DNA from: Sulfurisoma sp.
GTDB lineage: Bacteria > Pseudomonadota > Gammaproteobacteria > Burkholderiales > Rhodocyclaceae
Length of the DNA stretch: 33,408 bases
Assembly: GCA_030691075.1 (NCBI GenBank)
Contig: JAUYFI010000003.1
Location: 1 to 33,408 of the forward strand
Direction of reading: 5' to 3'
Shown: one piece after another, positions 1 to 8,749 of the stretch
How the letters are laid out: every line of letters starts with the position of its first letter
Numbering within the stretch: the first letter of the stretch is position 1
The notes under the pieces: generated by a model
What the model was told of the DNA's origin: nothing
Databases searched by the model: none
Seen by the model: only the letters and a program-made list of their open reading frames with translations
Translations under genes and position numbers: made by a program

Positions 1-17
1 GAAATATAACGATAATC

Positions 18-89
18 CCGTTCGGCCTGAGCTTGTCGAAGGCCAGTATCGGCGCGAAATCTGCGGTTCGACAAGCTCACCGCGAACGG
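18..89. repeat. REP-like imperfect inverted repeat downstream of cheB
   Basis: The left arm (18-44) contains GAGCTTGTCGAA and the right arm (65-89) contains TTCGACAAGCTC. Outer arms CCGTTCG and CGAACGG complete a long imperfect palindrome around a central spacer of about 20 bases. Elements with the core TTCGACAAGCTC are widespread intergenic palindromes in Proteobacteria. It lies about 65 bases beyond the cheB stop, at the 3' end of the minus-strand motility cluster, so it could act as a transcript end or stabilising hairpin. That role is inferred. Confidence 0.7.
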
Positions 90-154
90 AAGTCTATTTA
101 ATACAATGCCTTACAAGAAAAGCACCTACCTGAACAGTTACCGAAAAACATAGT

Positions 155-1231
155 TTAGCCGCGTTCGATGCGCCGCAGGCGGGCAAGCAGGCGGCCCGGG
201 ATGTCGTTCAGGGTCGCCACCTCTTCGAGCGCGCCGACGCTGGCCGCCTCGCGCGGCATGCCGTAGACGACGCAGCTTTCCTGGTCCTGGCCGATGGTCC
301 ACGCCCCCTTCTCGCGCATCTCGAGCAGGCCGAGCGCGCCGTCCTTGCCCATGCCGGTGAGAATGATGCCGCTGGCATGATCGCGCGCCTCCTGCGCCAC
401 CGAGCGGAACAGCACATCGACCGACGGGCGATGGCGATTGACCGGCTCGGCCTGGGACAGTTCGGTGACGAAGCCGCCGGATGAGCGGCGGATGAGCAGA
501 TGGGAGTGGCCGGGCGCGAGATAGGCGTGGCCCGGCAGGATGCGCTCGCCGCCCCGGGCCTCGACCACCGTGAGTTGCGTCAACGCGTCGAGGCGGCGGG
601 CGAATGAGGTGGTGAAGCCCTCCGGCATGTGCTGGGCCATGACGATGCCGGGCATTTCCGCCGGCAGCGCCGTGAGCACCTCCTTGATCGCCTCGGTGCC
701 GCCGGTCGAGGCGCCGATGGCGATGACGTGCTCGCTCAGGATTCGGCCGGCGAGACCGCCGCCGGGAGAAAAAGTCGGCGGCGGCGGAACGGCGGCGGGT
801 GCCGCCGCGCGCGCGCGCGGCGTGCCGCGCAGACGCGCTCCGTGGGCGGCGCGGATCTTGTCGCGAATCTCGTCGGCGTAGCCAAGCAACTGGCTCGCGC
901 TCTCGGCGCGCGGCTTGGCGACGAAATCGACGGCGCCGGTTTCGAGCGCCTGCAGCGTGACTTCGGAGCCCCTGTCGGTCAGCGAGGAAATCATCACCAC
1001 CGGCATCGGTCGCAGCCGCATGATGCGGGTGAGGAATTCGAGGCCGTCCATCTTCGGCATCTCGACGTCGAGCGTCAGCACGTCGGGATTGAGCGCCTTG
1101 ATCATTTCGCGCGCGGCGATCGGATCCGGCGCGGCGCCGACCACGTCGAGATCGGGCGCGCCGCCGATGATCTCGGTCAGCAGCGCCCGCATCAGCGCGG
1201 AGTCATCGACGATGAGAACCTTGATTGCCAA
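155..1231 (-). CDS. cheB: CheB, chemotaxis protein-glutamate methylesterase/glutamine deamidase
   Basis: CheB removes methyl groups from receptor glutamates (and deamidates glutamines) when phosphorylated by CheA, giving adaptation. The N-terminal receiver domain (about 1-120) has the acidic pair in VLIVDDSA, phospho-acceptor Asp55 ([10 protein letters not shown]) and the Lys in VAKP. The C-terminal esterase domain (about 165-355) carries the triad Ser175 (GASTGG), His201 (AQHMPEG) and Asp297 (GMGKDGA). At 358 residues it has the usual length. The linker between domains is Ala/Pro rich and contains a copy of the dispersed repeat, encoding PPPPTFS around residues 149-155. It is the last gene of the minus-strand mot-che cluster, 21 bases after cheD. 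Family assignment is certain. Confidence 0.97.
   Translation of the reverse strand: MAIKVLIVDDSALMRALLTEIIGGAPDLDVVGAAPDPIAAREMIKALNPDVLTLDVEMPKMDGLEFLTRIMRLRPMPVVMISSLTDRGSEVTLQALETGAVDFVAKPRAESASQLLGYADEIRDKIRAAHGARLRGTPRARAAAPAAVPPPPTFSPGGGLAGRILSEHVIAIGASTGGTEAIKEVLTALPAEMPGIVMAQHMPEGFTTSFARRLDALTQLTVVEARGGERILPGHAYLAPGHSHLLIRRSSGGFVTELSQAEPVNRHRPSVDVLFRSVAQEARDHASGIILTGMGKDGALGLLEMREKGAWTIGQDQESCVVYGMPREAASVGALEEVATLNDIPGRLLARLRRIERG
768..795 (+). repeat. Dispersed coding repeat, short form, copy in cheB
   Basis: GAAAAAGTCGGC is followed by a GC-rich version of the second half ending AACGGCGG. Read on the cheB strand it encodes [10 protein letters not shown] in the inter-domain linker. 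It is the most diverged of the copies with the full GAAAAAGTCGGC start, because its middle has become a GGC run. Confidence 0.7.
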
Positions 1232-1252
1232 AATCAGCCTCGCATGAATCGG

Positions 1253-1852
1253 TTAAAACAGTTCGATTTCGCCGGCGACGGGAGCCTCGGTGAGACGCTC
1301 GGCGTATTCCTTCTCGCGCCGCGCCAGCGTGTCGTTGTGCATGCGCACCAGCTTCTTCACCAGCACGCGGCCGCTGTCGGCGAAAAAATAGACCTTGCGC
1401 GGATGGATGTCGAGCAGGTCCCGGGCGGCCACCGGGATGCCCTCGACGTGCAGATAGTCGATCACGAACTGCGAGTTGCGCTCGCCGACCTTGGAGTGGG
1501 TGAGCTTGTCCATGACGCGGCCGCCGCCGAAGACCTTGGCCTCGAGCCGGTCGCGACGGGCGCCGAGCTTGAGCAGATGGTTTATCAGGATTTCCATGGC
1601 GTAAGTGCCGTAGCGCGCCGAGGCCGACAGCGCGTCGGTTTCGCCGCCGGCGAGCATGAAGTGGTTCATGCCGCCGATGCCCTTGTCGCGGTCGCGGATG
1701 CAGGCGGAGACGCAGGAGCCGAGCACCGTCACCAGCAGCACGTTGGTGGTGACGAAGTATTCGCCGGGCAGGACCTTGACCGCCTCGATCTCGAAATGAC
1801 GGTCGAAGTAGCGGTTGCCGGCGAGATGCTCGACGAAACCGAGCTCGGTCAT
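1253..1852 (-). CDS. cheD: CheD, receptor glutamine deamidase
   Basis: CheD deamidates specific glutamines of MCPs and, in organisms with CheC, also binds that CheY-P phosphatase. The 199-residue protein has the CheD catalytic Cys47 in VLGSCVSA and His64 in GGMNHFML, in the expected order and spacing. The start codon overlaps the cheR stop (ATGA), so translation is probably coupled, and cheB follows 21 bases later. The C-terminus reads GEIELF, nearly the same as the tail of the MCP-like protein at 8750-9976 (GGIELF); see findings. The reaction is inferred from the family. Confidence 0.96.
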   Translation of the reverse strand: MTELGFVEHLAGNRYFDRHFEIEAVKVLPGEYFVTTNVLLVTVLGSCVSACIRDRDKGIGGMNHFMLAGGETDALSASARYGTYAMEILINHLLKLGARRDRLEAKVFGGGRVMDKLTHSKVGERNSQFVIDYLHVEGIPVAARDLLDIHPRKVYFFADSGRVLVKKLVRMHNDTLARREKEYAERLTEAPVAGEIELF

Positions 1853-2727
1853 GTCAGTCGGGCGGACCGCACCGGCCGGTCGGCCCTTTCATAGACGGTG
1901 CGGCCGAGCGGGTAAAAGATGTCGGCGGCGTGGAGGAAGCTCTCGGAATGGCCGGCGAAAAGCAGGCCGTCCTCCTTCAGCAGCGGCGCGAACTTCTTGA
2001 GAATCTCGTACTGGGTCGGCTTGTCGAAGTAGATCATCACGTTGCGGCAGAACAGCACGTCGAACAGGCCCTGCACCGGGTAACGCGCGTCGAGCAGGTT
2101 GATGCGGGTAAAGGTGATGAGTTTCTGAAGTTCCGGCCGCACGCGGACAAAACCGGCCTGGTTGCCCGTACCCTTGTGGAAAAAGCGGCGCAGGCGCTCC
2201 GGCGACAGGCGCTCGACGCGCTCGGCGGGATAAATGCCGCTCTGCGCCTTGGCCAGCACGTTGGTGTCGATGTCGCTGGCAACGATCTCCACCGGCGGCG
2301 CCATGTTGCCGAAGGTTTCGCAGGCGGCGATGGCAAGGGTGTAGGGTTCCTCGCCGGTCGATGCCGCCGAGCACCAGATGCGGATCGGTCGCTGTTTCAG
2401 GGTAGCCATGTGCCGCTGCAGGATGTCGAAGTGGTGAGCCTCGCGGAAGAAGGAGGTCAGGTTGGTCGTCAGCGAATTGACGAACAACTCCCATTCCTCC
2501 TCGCCGCTGGCGGACTCGAGGCCTCGCAGATAGGCCGCGAAGCTGTTGAGATTGAGGGCCCGCAGGCGACGCGCCAGGCGCGAATAGACCATGTCGCGCT
2601 TGATCGGCGCGAGCGAAATGCCCGCCCGCTGGTAGATGAGCTTGCGGACGCGCTCGAAGTCCTCGTCGGTGAAGAGGAACTCGCGCTGGTTCGCCGTCTC
2701 GCCAGTGCCGACTTTTGCCTGTGTCAA
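1849..2727 (-). CDS. cheR: CheR, chemotaxis receptor methyltransferase (TTG start)
   Basis: CheR transfers methyl groups from S-adenosylmethionine to receptor glutamates. The protein (about 292 residues) has the CheR N-terminal helical domain (FLFTDEDF through [10 protein letters not shown]) and the SAM-binding domain with [15 protein letters not shown], followed by VIASDID-type and FCRNVMIYF motifs. No ATG lies before the conserved N-terminus. The best start is TTG at 2727-2725, overlapping the MCP stop codon as TTGA, with GGAAGAG about 4 bases upstream. The reading frame stays open far upstream inside the MCP gene, which is only a shadow. The first 15 codons coincide with a copy of the dispersed repeat (KVGTGETA). 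The 3' end overlaps cheD by 4 bases. Confidence 0.93.
   Translation of the reverse strand: MTQAKVGTGETANQREFLFTDEDFERVRKLIYQRAGISLAPIKRDMVYSRLARRLRALNLNSFAAYLRGLESASGEEEWELFVNSLTTNLTSFFREAHHFDILQRHMATLKQRPIRIWCSAASTGEEPYTLAIAACETFGNMAPPVEIVASDIDTNVLAKAQSGIYPAERVERLSPERLRRFFHKGTGNQAGFVRVRPELQKLITFTRINLLDARYPVQGLFDVLFCRNVMIYFDKPTQYEILKKFAPLLKEDGLLFAGHSESFLHAADIFYPLGRTVYERADRPVRSARLT
2692..2717 (-). repeat. Dispersed coding repeat, short form, copy at the cheR 5' end
   Basis: On the minus strand it reads GCAAAAGTCGGC then ACTGGCGAGACGGCG. It encodes KVGTGETA just after the proposed TTG start of cheR, before the first conserved CheR residues. Confidence 0.7.
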
Positions 2728-5546
2728 AACTCTTCCCACTCGTCCTCGGAGTCCGCGAGGTGCGGCGGCGCGATCTTCTTGGCGACGCCCGGCTTCATGG
2801 CCTTCTTCGCCCCCGGCCGGGCCGTGGCGGCGTGGCCGAGCTGCCGCGGCGTGGCGTCGCGCAGGACCGGGCCGGGCAGCGTCGTCCCCTCGGGCAGCTT
2901 GAACATGCCCACCGCCTGCACCAGCCCGCTTGCCTGTTCTTCCAGGCTCTCGGCCGCCGCGGCGGCCTGTTCGACCAGCGCCGCGTTCTGCTGCGTCACC
3001 TCGTCCATCTGGCTCACCGCCTGCGTCACCTGCCCGATGCCCGACGACTGCTCGCGGCTGGCGCCGGCGATCTCGGTGACCAGCCCCGCCACCTGCTGGA
3101 AACTGGTGACGACGTCGTCCATGGTACTGCCCGCCTGGCCCACCAGCTTGGCGCCGCCCTCGACCTTGTCCACCGATTCGGCGATCAGGGTCTTGATTTC
3201 CTTCGCCGCCGTGGCGGAACGCTGCGCCAGGCTGCGCACCTCGGTGGCGACCACGGCGAAGCCGCGACCCTGCTCGCCGGCGCGCGCCGCCTCGACCGCG
3301 GCATTGAGCGCGAGGATGTTGGTCTGGAAGGCGATGCTGTCGATGACGCCGATGATGTCGGCGATCTTCTTCGAGCTGTCCTGGATCGCGCCCATGGTGT
3401 CGACCACGCGCTTGACCATCTCGCCGCCCTTGGTGGCGACTTCGTTCGAACTCTTGGTCAGCTCGTTGGCCTGGCGCGCGTTCTCGGCGTTCTGCTTGAC
3501 GGTGGCGTTGAGTTGCTCCATCGAGGCCGCCGTCTCTTCGAGGCTGCTCGCCTGTTCTTCCGTGCGCGAGGACAGGTCCTGGTTGCCGGCGGCGATTTCC
3601 TTGGAGGCAATGTTGATCGCCTCGCTCGCTTCCTTGATGCGGCCCACCACTTCGCGCAGGCGCTCGATGGTGGTGTTGGTATCGTCCTTCAACTGGCCGA
3701 ACAGGCCCTGGTAGTCGGCCTCGATGGTCTGGGTGAGGTCGCCATGGGCCACGCGCTGCAGCACCCGGGCCACGTCGCTGAGGCCGTCCGAAATCACGCC
3801 GGAAAGCTGGTTGAGCCCCTCGGCCAGCTGCTTGAAGAAGCCATCCTTGTCGTCCGTCGCCAGCCGGGTAGTGAATTCGCCGCGGCCGGCGGCGGCGATG
3901 ATCGCGGCCACCTCCTGCTCCACCCGCACCTCGCCGGTGCGGTCCAGCCACTGGGTGACGCGGCCGAGCGTCTCGCCACGCTCGTTGGTGATGGGACGGG
4001 CGGACAGGCGCAGATGGTGGTCGTTGAGCACGATGTCGACATCGTGCCCATGCCGCGCGGCATCGGCCATCATGCCCTGTGCCGTGGGATCGGTAATCAC
4101 GGTTTCGGTCAGTCTCGTGCCGACCAACGTCGCCGCTCCCCTGCCGCAGACCGCTTGCAACAGGCGATCGCCGGCGGGCGTCATATGCTTGAGGAAGCCG
4201 TCGATATCGGAGATGGTGATTGCGCTCGTGGAACTGTCCAGCGCGATCTTGATGCGCAGGTTCTCGTTGGAAACGCGCTGGGCCTCGGCGACGTCGAAGC
4301 CGAGCTTGGTCTGCATCGACTCCAGCGTCTGCAGCACCTTGCCGATCTCGTCGTCGCGCGTGATGTCGACAAAATTGCCGTAGATACCCTGGCTGACGTT
4401 GTTGAAAACCTCGGAGGCCTGGTAGAGGGGGCGGGTGATGACGCGGATCAGCAGAATGGCCGCCGCGGCCGCCAGCAACAGGCCGGCAACGATCACGCCG
4501 ATCACCAGATTGCGCGTCAACTGGTAGGCGGTCAGTGCGTCATCGAATTCCTGCTTGGCGCCGTCGGTGTGAAACTTGCGCAAGGCCTGCACGTGTTCGG
4601 CCGCCTTGGCGTTGAGCGGCTGCGTCTTTTCCTTGAAGACCCGGCGCGCCTCGTCGGGCTTGCCCGCCTTGAGCTGCTCCATCACGCCCAGCAGGCCTTC
4701 CTTGACGAAGGCTGCGCGGTCCGCGGCAAAACGGTCGAAGATCTGCTTGGCCTCGGCGCTGACGATGCGCGCCTTGTAGGCCTCGGCGGTCTTGGTGATG
4801 AATTCGATGTTGCCTTTCATCTCCTCGGCGGTTCTGGCGATGTTCTCCGGCGTCGGATCGATCAGCGCGCCTTCCGTCAGGATGCGGTTGCGCAGCATGG
4901 TGCGGTTGATGTCGGTGACGTCGGCGATGCCCATGGTGTGCTGCTCGTAGACGTCGCGCAGGCCGTCGTTCGCTTGGCCCATGCCGAGGATGCCCATGGC
5001 ACCGATGATCAGCAGCAGCGCCGCCAGGATGGCCATGACGCCGCCCAGCTTGGCCTTGAGGCTCAGATTGGTCAGCTTGCGGCCCAGTCCGGCGCCCGCC
5101 ACCGCCTGGCCGAGTTCGATGCGCCGACCGCCGGCCTTCTTCTCGCGGAACAGGCGATAGACCTGCTCGGTGGCGTCGATCTGGGCGCGCGCCGGCTTCC
5201 TGCGCACCGACATGTAGCCCACCACCTGGCCGGCCTCGCGGATCGGCGTGGCATGCGCCTCGACCCAGTAGAAGTCGCCGTTCTTGCAGCGGTTCTTGAC
5301 CAGGCCGATCCACGGCCGGCCGGCCTTGAGCGTGCGCCACAGGTCGACATAGGCCTCGATCGGCATGTCCGGGTGGCGCACGATGTTGTGCGGCTGTCCC
5401 AGGAGTTCGGACTCGAGGAAACCCGACACCTCGAGAAAGTCCCGGTTGATGTAGGTGATCTGGCCCTTGAGGTCGGTCTTGGAAACGATCATGTGATCGT
5501 CGCGCAGGACAAATTCGTTCTGGGTCACGGGAAGATTCGTTCTCAT
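2724..5546 (-). CDS. Aer-like methyl-accepting chemotaxis protein with PAS, 4HB, second PAS and EWEEF tail
   Basis: This 940-residue transmembrane receptor signals to CheA through CheW. The N-terminal PAS domain (about 10-115) closely resembles E. coli Aer ([13 protein letters not shown], then KNGDFYWV), suggesting a bound flavin and redox or energy sensing. TM1 is about 168-188, a helical periplasmic domain of 4HB type about 190-345, TM2 about 346-368, then HAMP. A second PAS-like segment (about 430-540) precedes another HAMP-like region and the signalling domain (about 640-890) with the hairpin tip [17 protein letters not shown]. The C-terminus EWEEF matches the xWxxF pentapeptide that tethers CheR and CheB. 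The start ATG at 5546 has GAGAGG upstream, and the 3' end overlaps cheR. Ligand unknown. Confidence 0.93.
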   Translation of the reverse strand: MRTNLPVTQNEFVLRDDHMIVSKTDLKGQITYINRDFLEVSGFLESELLGQPHNIVRHPDMPIEAYVDLWRTLKAGRPWIGLVKNRCKNGDFYWVEAHATPIREAGQVVGYMSVRRKPARAQIDATEQVYRLFREKKAGGRRIELGQAVAGAGLGRKLTNLSLKAKLGGVMAILAALLLIIGAMGILGMGQANDGLRDVYEQHTMGIADVTDINRTMLRNRILTEGALIDPTPENIARTAEEMKGNIEFITKTAEAYKARIVSAEAKQIFDRFAADRAAFVKEGLLGVMEQLKAGKPDEARRVFKEKTQPLNAKAAEHVQALRKFHTDGAKQEFDDALTAYQLTRNLVIGVIVAGLLLAAAAAILLIRVITRPLYQASEVFNNVSQGIYGNFVDITRDDEIGKVLQTLESMQTKLGFDVAEAQRVSNENLRIKIALDSSTSAITISDIDGFLKHMTPAGDRLLQAVCGRGAATLVGTRLTETVITDPTAQGMMADAARHGHDVDIVLNDHHLRLSARPITNERGETLGRVTQWLDRTGEVRVEQEVAAIIAAAGRGEFTTRLATDDKDGFFKQLAEGLNQLSGVISDGLSDVARVLQRVAHGDLTQTIEADYQGLFGQLKDDTNTTIERLREVVGRIKEASEAINIASKEIAAGNQDLSSRTEEQASSLEETAASMEQLNATVKQNAENARQANELTKSSNEVATKGGEMVKRVVDTMGAIQDSSKKIADIIGVIDSIAFQTNILALNAAVEAARAGEQGRGFAVVATEVRSLAQRSATAAKEIKTLIAESVDKVEGGAKLVGQAGSTMDDVVTSFQQVAGLVTEIAGASREQSSGIGQVTQAVSQMDEVTQQNAALVEQAAAAAESLEEQASGLVQAVGMFKLPEGTTLPGPVLRDATPRQLGHAATARPGAKKAMKPGVAKKIAPPHLADSEDEWEEF

Positions 5547-5575
5547 GGGGCTGCCCTCTCTACAGGTGTCTTTAC

Positions 5576-5608
5576 GTTCGCTTCGGGTTCGCTTCGGGTT
5601 CGCTTCGG
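5576..5608. repeat. Three perfect tandem copies of GTTCGCTTCGG
   Basis: Three consecutive 11-base units fill most of the 67-base gap between the cheW stop and the MCP start. The unit length is not a multiple of three and no gene covers it. Copy number could vary by slippage and change the spacing between the two genes. No function is visible. Confidence 0.9.
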
Positions 5609-5613
5609 ATTGG

Positions 5614-6117
5614 CTATGCCGCCGCTTCGTCGACCAAGGCCATCTCTGGGGACAGTACCAGGCGCTCGATATCGACCACGATCAGCATGCGCTCGTTCAG
5701 CGTGCCCAGGCCGTTGATGTAGCGGGTATCCACCGTCGCGGCGAACTCGGGTGCCGGCCGGATCTGCTCGGAGCGCAGCGTGGTGACGTCCGACACGCTA
5801 TCCACCACGATGCCGACCACCCGGCTGGCGACATTGAGAATGATGACCACGGTAAACGGCGTGTATTCGACCTGGCCGACATTGAACTTGATGCGCAGGT
5901 CGACGATGGGCACGATGGTGCCGCGCAGATTGATCACGCCCTTGAGGAAGGACGGGGCGTTGGCGATGGTCGTCGGCGGCTCGTAGCCGCGGATCTCCTG
6001 CACCTTGAGGATATCGATCGCGTATTCCTCGGGGCCGAGGGTGAAGGTCAGGTATTCCTGGGTGAAGTCGCCGTCGTCGGCGGTTCCGGCCTGGGTACGC
6101 GCTGTATCCTGAGACAT
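5614..6117 (-). CDS. cheW: CheW, receptor-kinase coupling protein
   Basis: CheW links MCP tips to the P5 domain of CheA in the signalling array. The 167-residue protein has a hydrophilic N-terminal tail of about 20 residues, then one CheW/SH3-like domain with typical elements: [19 protein letters not shown], then [17 protein letters not shown] and a later VDSVSDV segment. The ATG at 6117 follows the cheA stop by 14 bases, and GGAGTAG precedes it. It lies in the minus-strand operon between cheA and the large MCP, the common position in betaproteobacterial che clusters. Confidence 0.96.
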   Translation of the reverse strand: MSQDTARTQAGTADDGDFTQEYLTFTLGPEEYAIDILKVQEIRGYEPPTTIANAPSFLKGVINLRGTIVPIVDLRIKFNVGQVEYTPFTVVIILNVASRVVGIVVDSVSDVTTLRSEQIRPAPEFAATVDTRYINGLGTLNERMLIVVDIERLVLSPEMALVDEAAA

Positions 6118-6131
6118 GCTCTACTCCTGAT

Positions 6132-8339
6132 TCATGCCGCGGCGGGCATGGCGCTTTTCGCCATGCCGACCAGCGTGCTCACGTCGAGGATCAGGGCGAC
6201 GTGGCCATCGCCCATGATGGTGGCGCCGGAAACGCCGGCAACTTTTCGATAATTCGATTCGAGGCTCTTGATCACCACCTGGTGCTGGCCGACCAGCGCA
6301 TCCACGAACAGCGCGGCCTTCACGCCGTCGGCGTCGAGCACGACCATGATGCCCCGGTCGAGATGCGTCACCGCGCCGGGAATGCCGAAGGCCTCGTGGA
6401 GCACGATCACCGGCAGGTATTCGCCGCGCACCTGGATCAGGCGCTCGACGCCGGAGACGCTCTTGATCATCGCGCGCTCGGCCTGCAGCGACTCGATGAC
6501 GTAGCCGAGCGGGATGATGTAGGTTTCGCGGCCCACGGCCACCGACATGCCGTCGAGGATGGCCAGGGTCAGCGGCAGGCGCACCGTCATGCGGGTGCCG
6601 ACGCCGAGCATCGACTCGATCTCGACGCGGCCGCCCATGGCGGTGATGTTGCGCTTCACCACGTCCATGCCGACCCCACGGCCCGAAACGTCGGTGACCT
6701 TGTCGGCGGTGGAGAAACCCGGTTCGAAGATGATCTGCCAGACCTCGGCATCCGTCATCTGGTCGTGCACGTGGAGGCCGCGCTCCCTGGCCTTGGCCAG
6801 GATCTTGTCGCGCGGCAGCCCGGCCCCGTCGTCGCCGACCTCGATGACGATGTTGCCGCTCTGATGGTAGGCCTTGAGGGTGATGGTGCCGACCGGCTGC
6901 TTGCCCTTGGCGGCGCGCGCGTCCGGCATTTCGATGCCGTGGTCGAGGCTGTTCCTCACCAGGTGGGTCAGCGGGTCGGTGATGCGCTCGATCAGGCTCT
7001 TGTCGAGTTCGGTGTCCTCGCCGATGGTCTTGAGCTCGATCTGCTTGCCGAGCTTCTGCGCCATGTCGCGCACCACGCGGGGGAAGCGCGAGAACACCAC
7101 CGATATCGGCATCATGCGAATCGACATCACCGCTTCCTGCAGGTCGCGCGAGTTGCGCTCGAGCTGGGTGAGGCCGCTGTACAGGCGCTCGAACTCGACC
7201 GGGTCGATGCCGGAGGCGGACTGCGCCAGCATCGCCTGGGTGATGACGAGCTCGCCGACGAGGTTGATCAGCTGGTCGACCTTGTCGACGCCGACGCGGA
7301 TGGTGGCCTCGCCGGCGGCGACCGGCTTGGCGGCGGGCTTCTGCGCGGGACTTTCGCGGGGCCCGGCAATGTCGGTGACCGTCGCCGCCTGGACGACGGG
7401 CGCCGCGGCAGGTTGCGGCGCCGGCACAGGTTGCGGCGCCGGCACATCGACAAAGAAGCCGAAGCTGCCGTCACTCGCGTCCTCCGCTGTCGCGGTCGGC
7501 GCAGCGGCGACACCCTCGACCGGCGGCAGTGGTTCGAAGAAACCAAAGGACTCATCACCCGCGGAAAAAGTCGGCTCTGGCGACACGGCGGCTGTCTCAT
7601 CCGCTACGTCGAAGAAACCATAGGCGCCGTCGGCGGTATCGCCGAGCGCCGTCTCGCCGATGCGGCCGATGCGGATGCTGTCGCTGCGCGCCAGGAATTC
7701 GAGCACGCCGCGCACGCCGTCGGCATCGACACAGTCGACAATGGCGACGTGCCAGGGTTTGTCCGGCGCCGCGGGGCGGTCGACGACGCGCGCCATGCCG
7801 TAGTCGTTGAGTTCCTCGAGTAGACGCTCCATCGCGGCTTCGCCATCCTCGCCATGGAGCACGAACCAGGCTTCGATGCCTGCCGACTCCGCCGCGGATA
7901 CCTCGGAAGCCGCGGGCGCCTGAACCGGTGGCGCGGCCGAAGCAGCGGCCGGGGTGTGGGTCAGCTCGCGCAGGCGCTGGCAGATCGCTTCGGCCGCCGC
8001 CGGATCGGCTTCGCCCTCGCCCTTATGGGCCGCCAGCATGCCTTTGAGCACGTCGCCGGCGGCGAGGAAGGCGTCGATCATCTCGTTTTTCAGCGCCAGT
8101 TCGCCCTTGCGGATGCGGTCGAGCAGGTTCTCGAGGATATGGGTGACGCCGGCCATGTCGGTAAAGCCGAACGTGCCCGACGAGCCCTTGATCGAATGCG
8201 CGGCGCGGAAAATGGCATTGAGCTGCTCGGCGTCCGGATCGGCGATATCCAGGCCCAGCAACAGGTTTTCCATGGTGTCCAGGTGCTCCCCGGTCTCCTC
8301 GAAGAAGACCTGGTAGAACTGGCTCATGTCGATGGACAT
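6132..8339 (-). CDS. cheA: CheA, chemotaxis sensor histidine kinase
   Basis: CheA autophosphorylates and passes phosphate to CheY and CheB. The 735-residue protein has an N-terminal HPt domain with phospho-site His48 in AAHSIKGSS, then an alpha/beta segment (about 155-230) that may serve as the P2 docking domain. A Pro/Ala-rich linker (about 231-345) follows, then dimerisation (VDQLINLVGELVITQ), a HATPase with LVRNSLDHG, GDDGAGL and GRGVGMDVV, and the CheW-like P5 domain. The linker carries three copies of an aromatic motif (AYGFF 239-243, SFGFF 264-268, SFGFF 292-296). A dispersed-repeat copy encodes AVSPEPTFS between the first two. A perfect 18-base tandem duplication near 7412-7447 encodes PVPAPQ twice. 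cheY is immediately upstream. Confidence 0.96.
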   Translation of the reverse strand: MSIDMSQFYQVFFEETGEHLDTMENLLLGLDIADPDAEQLNAIFRAAHSIKGSSGTFGFTDMAGVTHILENLLDRIRKGELALKNEMIDAFLAAGDVLKGMLAAHKGEGEADPAAAEAICQRLRELTHTPAAASAAPPVQAPAASEVSAAESAGIEAWFVLHGEDGEAAMERLLEELNDYGMARVVDRPAAPDKPWHVAIVDCVDADGVRGVLEFLARSDSIRIGRIGETALGDTADGAYGFFDVADETAAVSPEPTFSAGDESFGFFEPLPPVEGVAAAPTATAEDASDGSFGFFVDVPAPQPVPAPQPAAAPVVQAATVTDIAGPRESPAQKPAAKPVAAGEATIRVGVDKVDQLINLVGELVITQAMLAQSASGIDPVEFERLYSGLTQLERNSRDLQEAVMSIRMMPISVVFSRFPRVVRDMAQKLGKQIELKTIGEDTELDKSLIERITDPLTHLVRNSLDHGIEMPDARAAKGKQPVGTITLKAYHQSGNIVIEVGDDGAGLPRDKILAKARERGLHVHDQMTDAEVWQIIFEPGFSTADKVTDVSGRGVGMDVVKRNITAMGGRVEIESMLGVGTRMTVRLPLTLAILDGMSVAVGRETYIIPLGYVIESLQAERAMIKSVSGVERLIQVRGEYLPVIVLHEAFGIPGAVTHLDRGIMVVLDADGVKAALFVDALVGQHQVVIKSLESNYRKVAGVSGATIMGDGHVALILDVSTLVGMAKSAMPAAA
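7564..7591 (+). repeat. Dispersed coding repeat, short form, copy in cheA linker
   Basis: GAAAAAGTCGGC followed by TCTGGCGACACGGCGG is an almost perfect short-form copy. On the cheA strand it encodes AAVSPEPTFS, lying in the disordered linker between the first and second GFF motifs. Confidence 0.85.
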
Positions 8340-8372
8340 GTTCCTCTCCCTATCGCGTCGGGTCGAGCGGGA

Positions 8373-8738
8373 TCAGCCGATGACTTTCTTGACGACCTCG
8401 ATGAGCTTCTGCGGGTCGAAGGGCTTGACCAGCCAGCCGGTGGCGCCCGCCGCGCGGCCCTGCTGCTTCATCGTGTCGGACGACTCGGTGGTGAGCATGA
8501 GGACGGGCACGGTCGCGTACTGCGGCATGGCGCGCAGATTCTTGATCATGGTCAGGCCGTCCATGCGCGGCATGTTCTGGTCGGAGAGGATCAGGTTGAA
8601 GGTCTTGGCCTTGGCCTTGTCGAGACCATCCATGCCGTCGACGGCCTCGGTCACTTCGTAGCCGGAACTCTTGAGGGTGAAGGACACCATCTGGCGGATG
8701 GAAGCGGAGTCGTCGATCGCGAGGATGGTCTTGGCCAT
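8373..8738 (-). CDS. cheY: CheY-type single-domain response regulator
   Basis: This 121-residue receiver domain is phosphorylated by CheA and is expected to bind the flagellar switch. It has the acidic pair Asp8/Asp9 (LAIDDSA), phospho-acceptor Asp53 (LSDQNMPRMDG), Thr83-Thr84 and Lys104 (WLVKPF). It lies between the small MCP-like gene and cheA, on the minus strand, with GGAGA upstream of the ATG. The whole protein is one domain, so it has no output other than protein binding. CheY is the natural call given the position next to cheA. Confidence 0.95.
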   Translation of the reverse strand: MAKTILAIDDSASIRQMVSFTLKSSGYEVTEAVDGMDGLDKAKAKTFNLILSDQNMPRMDGLTMIKNLRAMPQYATVPVLMLTTESSDTMKQQGRAAGATGWLVKPFDPQKLIEVVKKVIG

Positions 8739-8749
8739 GGGTGGGTCTC

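Noticed and set aside
1849..3951. A 700-codon minus-strand frame that could suggest a longer CheR
   Set aside because: Only the last 292 codons resemble CheR. The upstream part is out of frame with the MCP gene it overlaps and is low-complexity.
2715..5717. A 1000-codon plus-strand open frame opposite the large MCP gene
   Set aside because: Same shadow effect; the minus strand encodes a full receptor with membrane helices and signalling tip.
7412..7447. Duplicated 18-base unit in cheA
   Set aside because: It encodes PVPAPQ twice in a Pro-rich linker; ordinary low-complexity expansion, noted under cheA.
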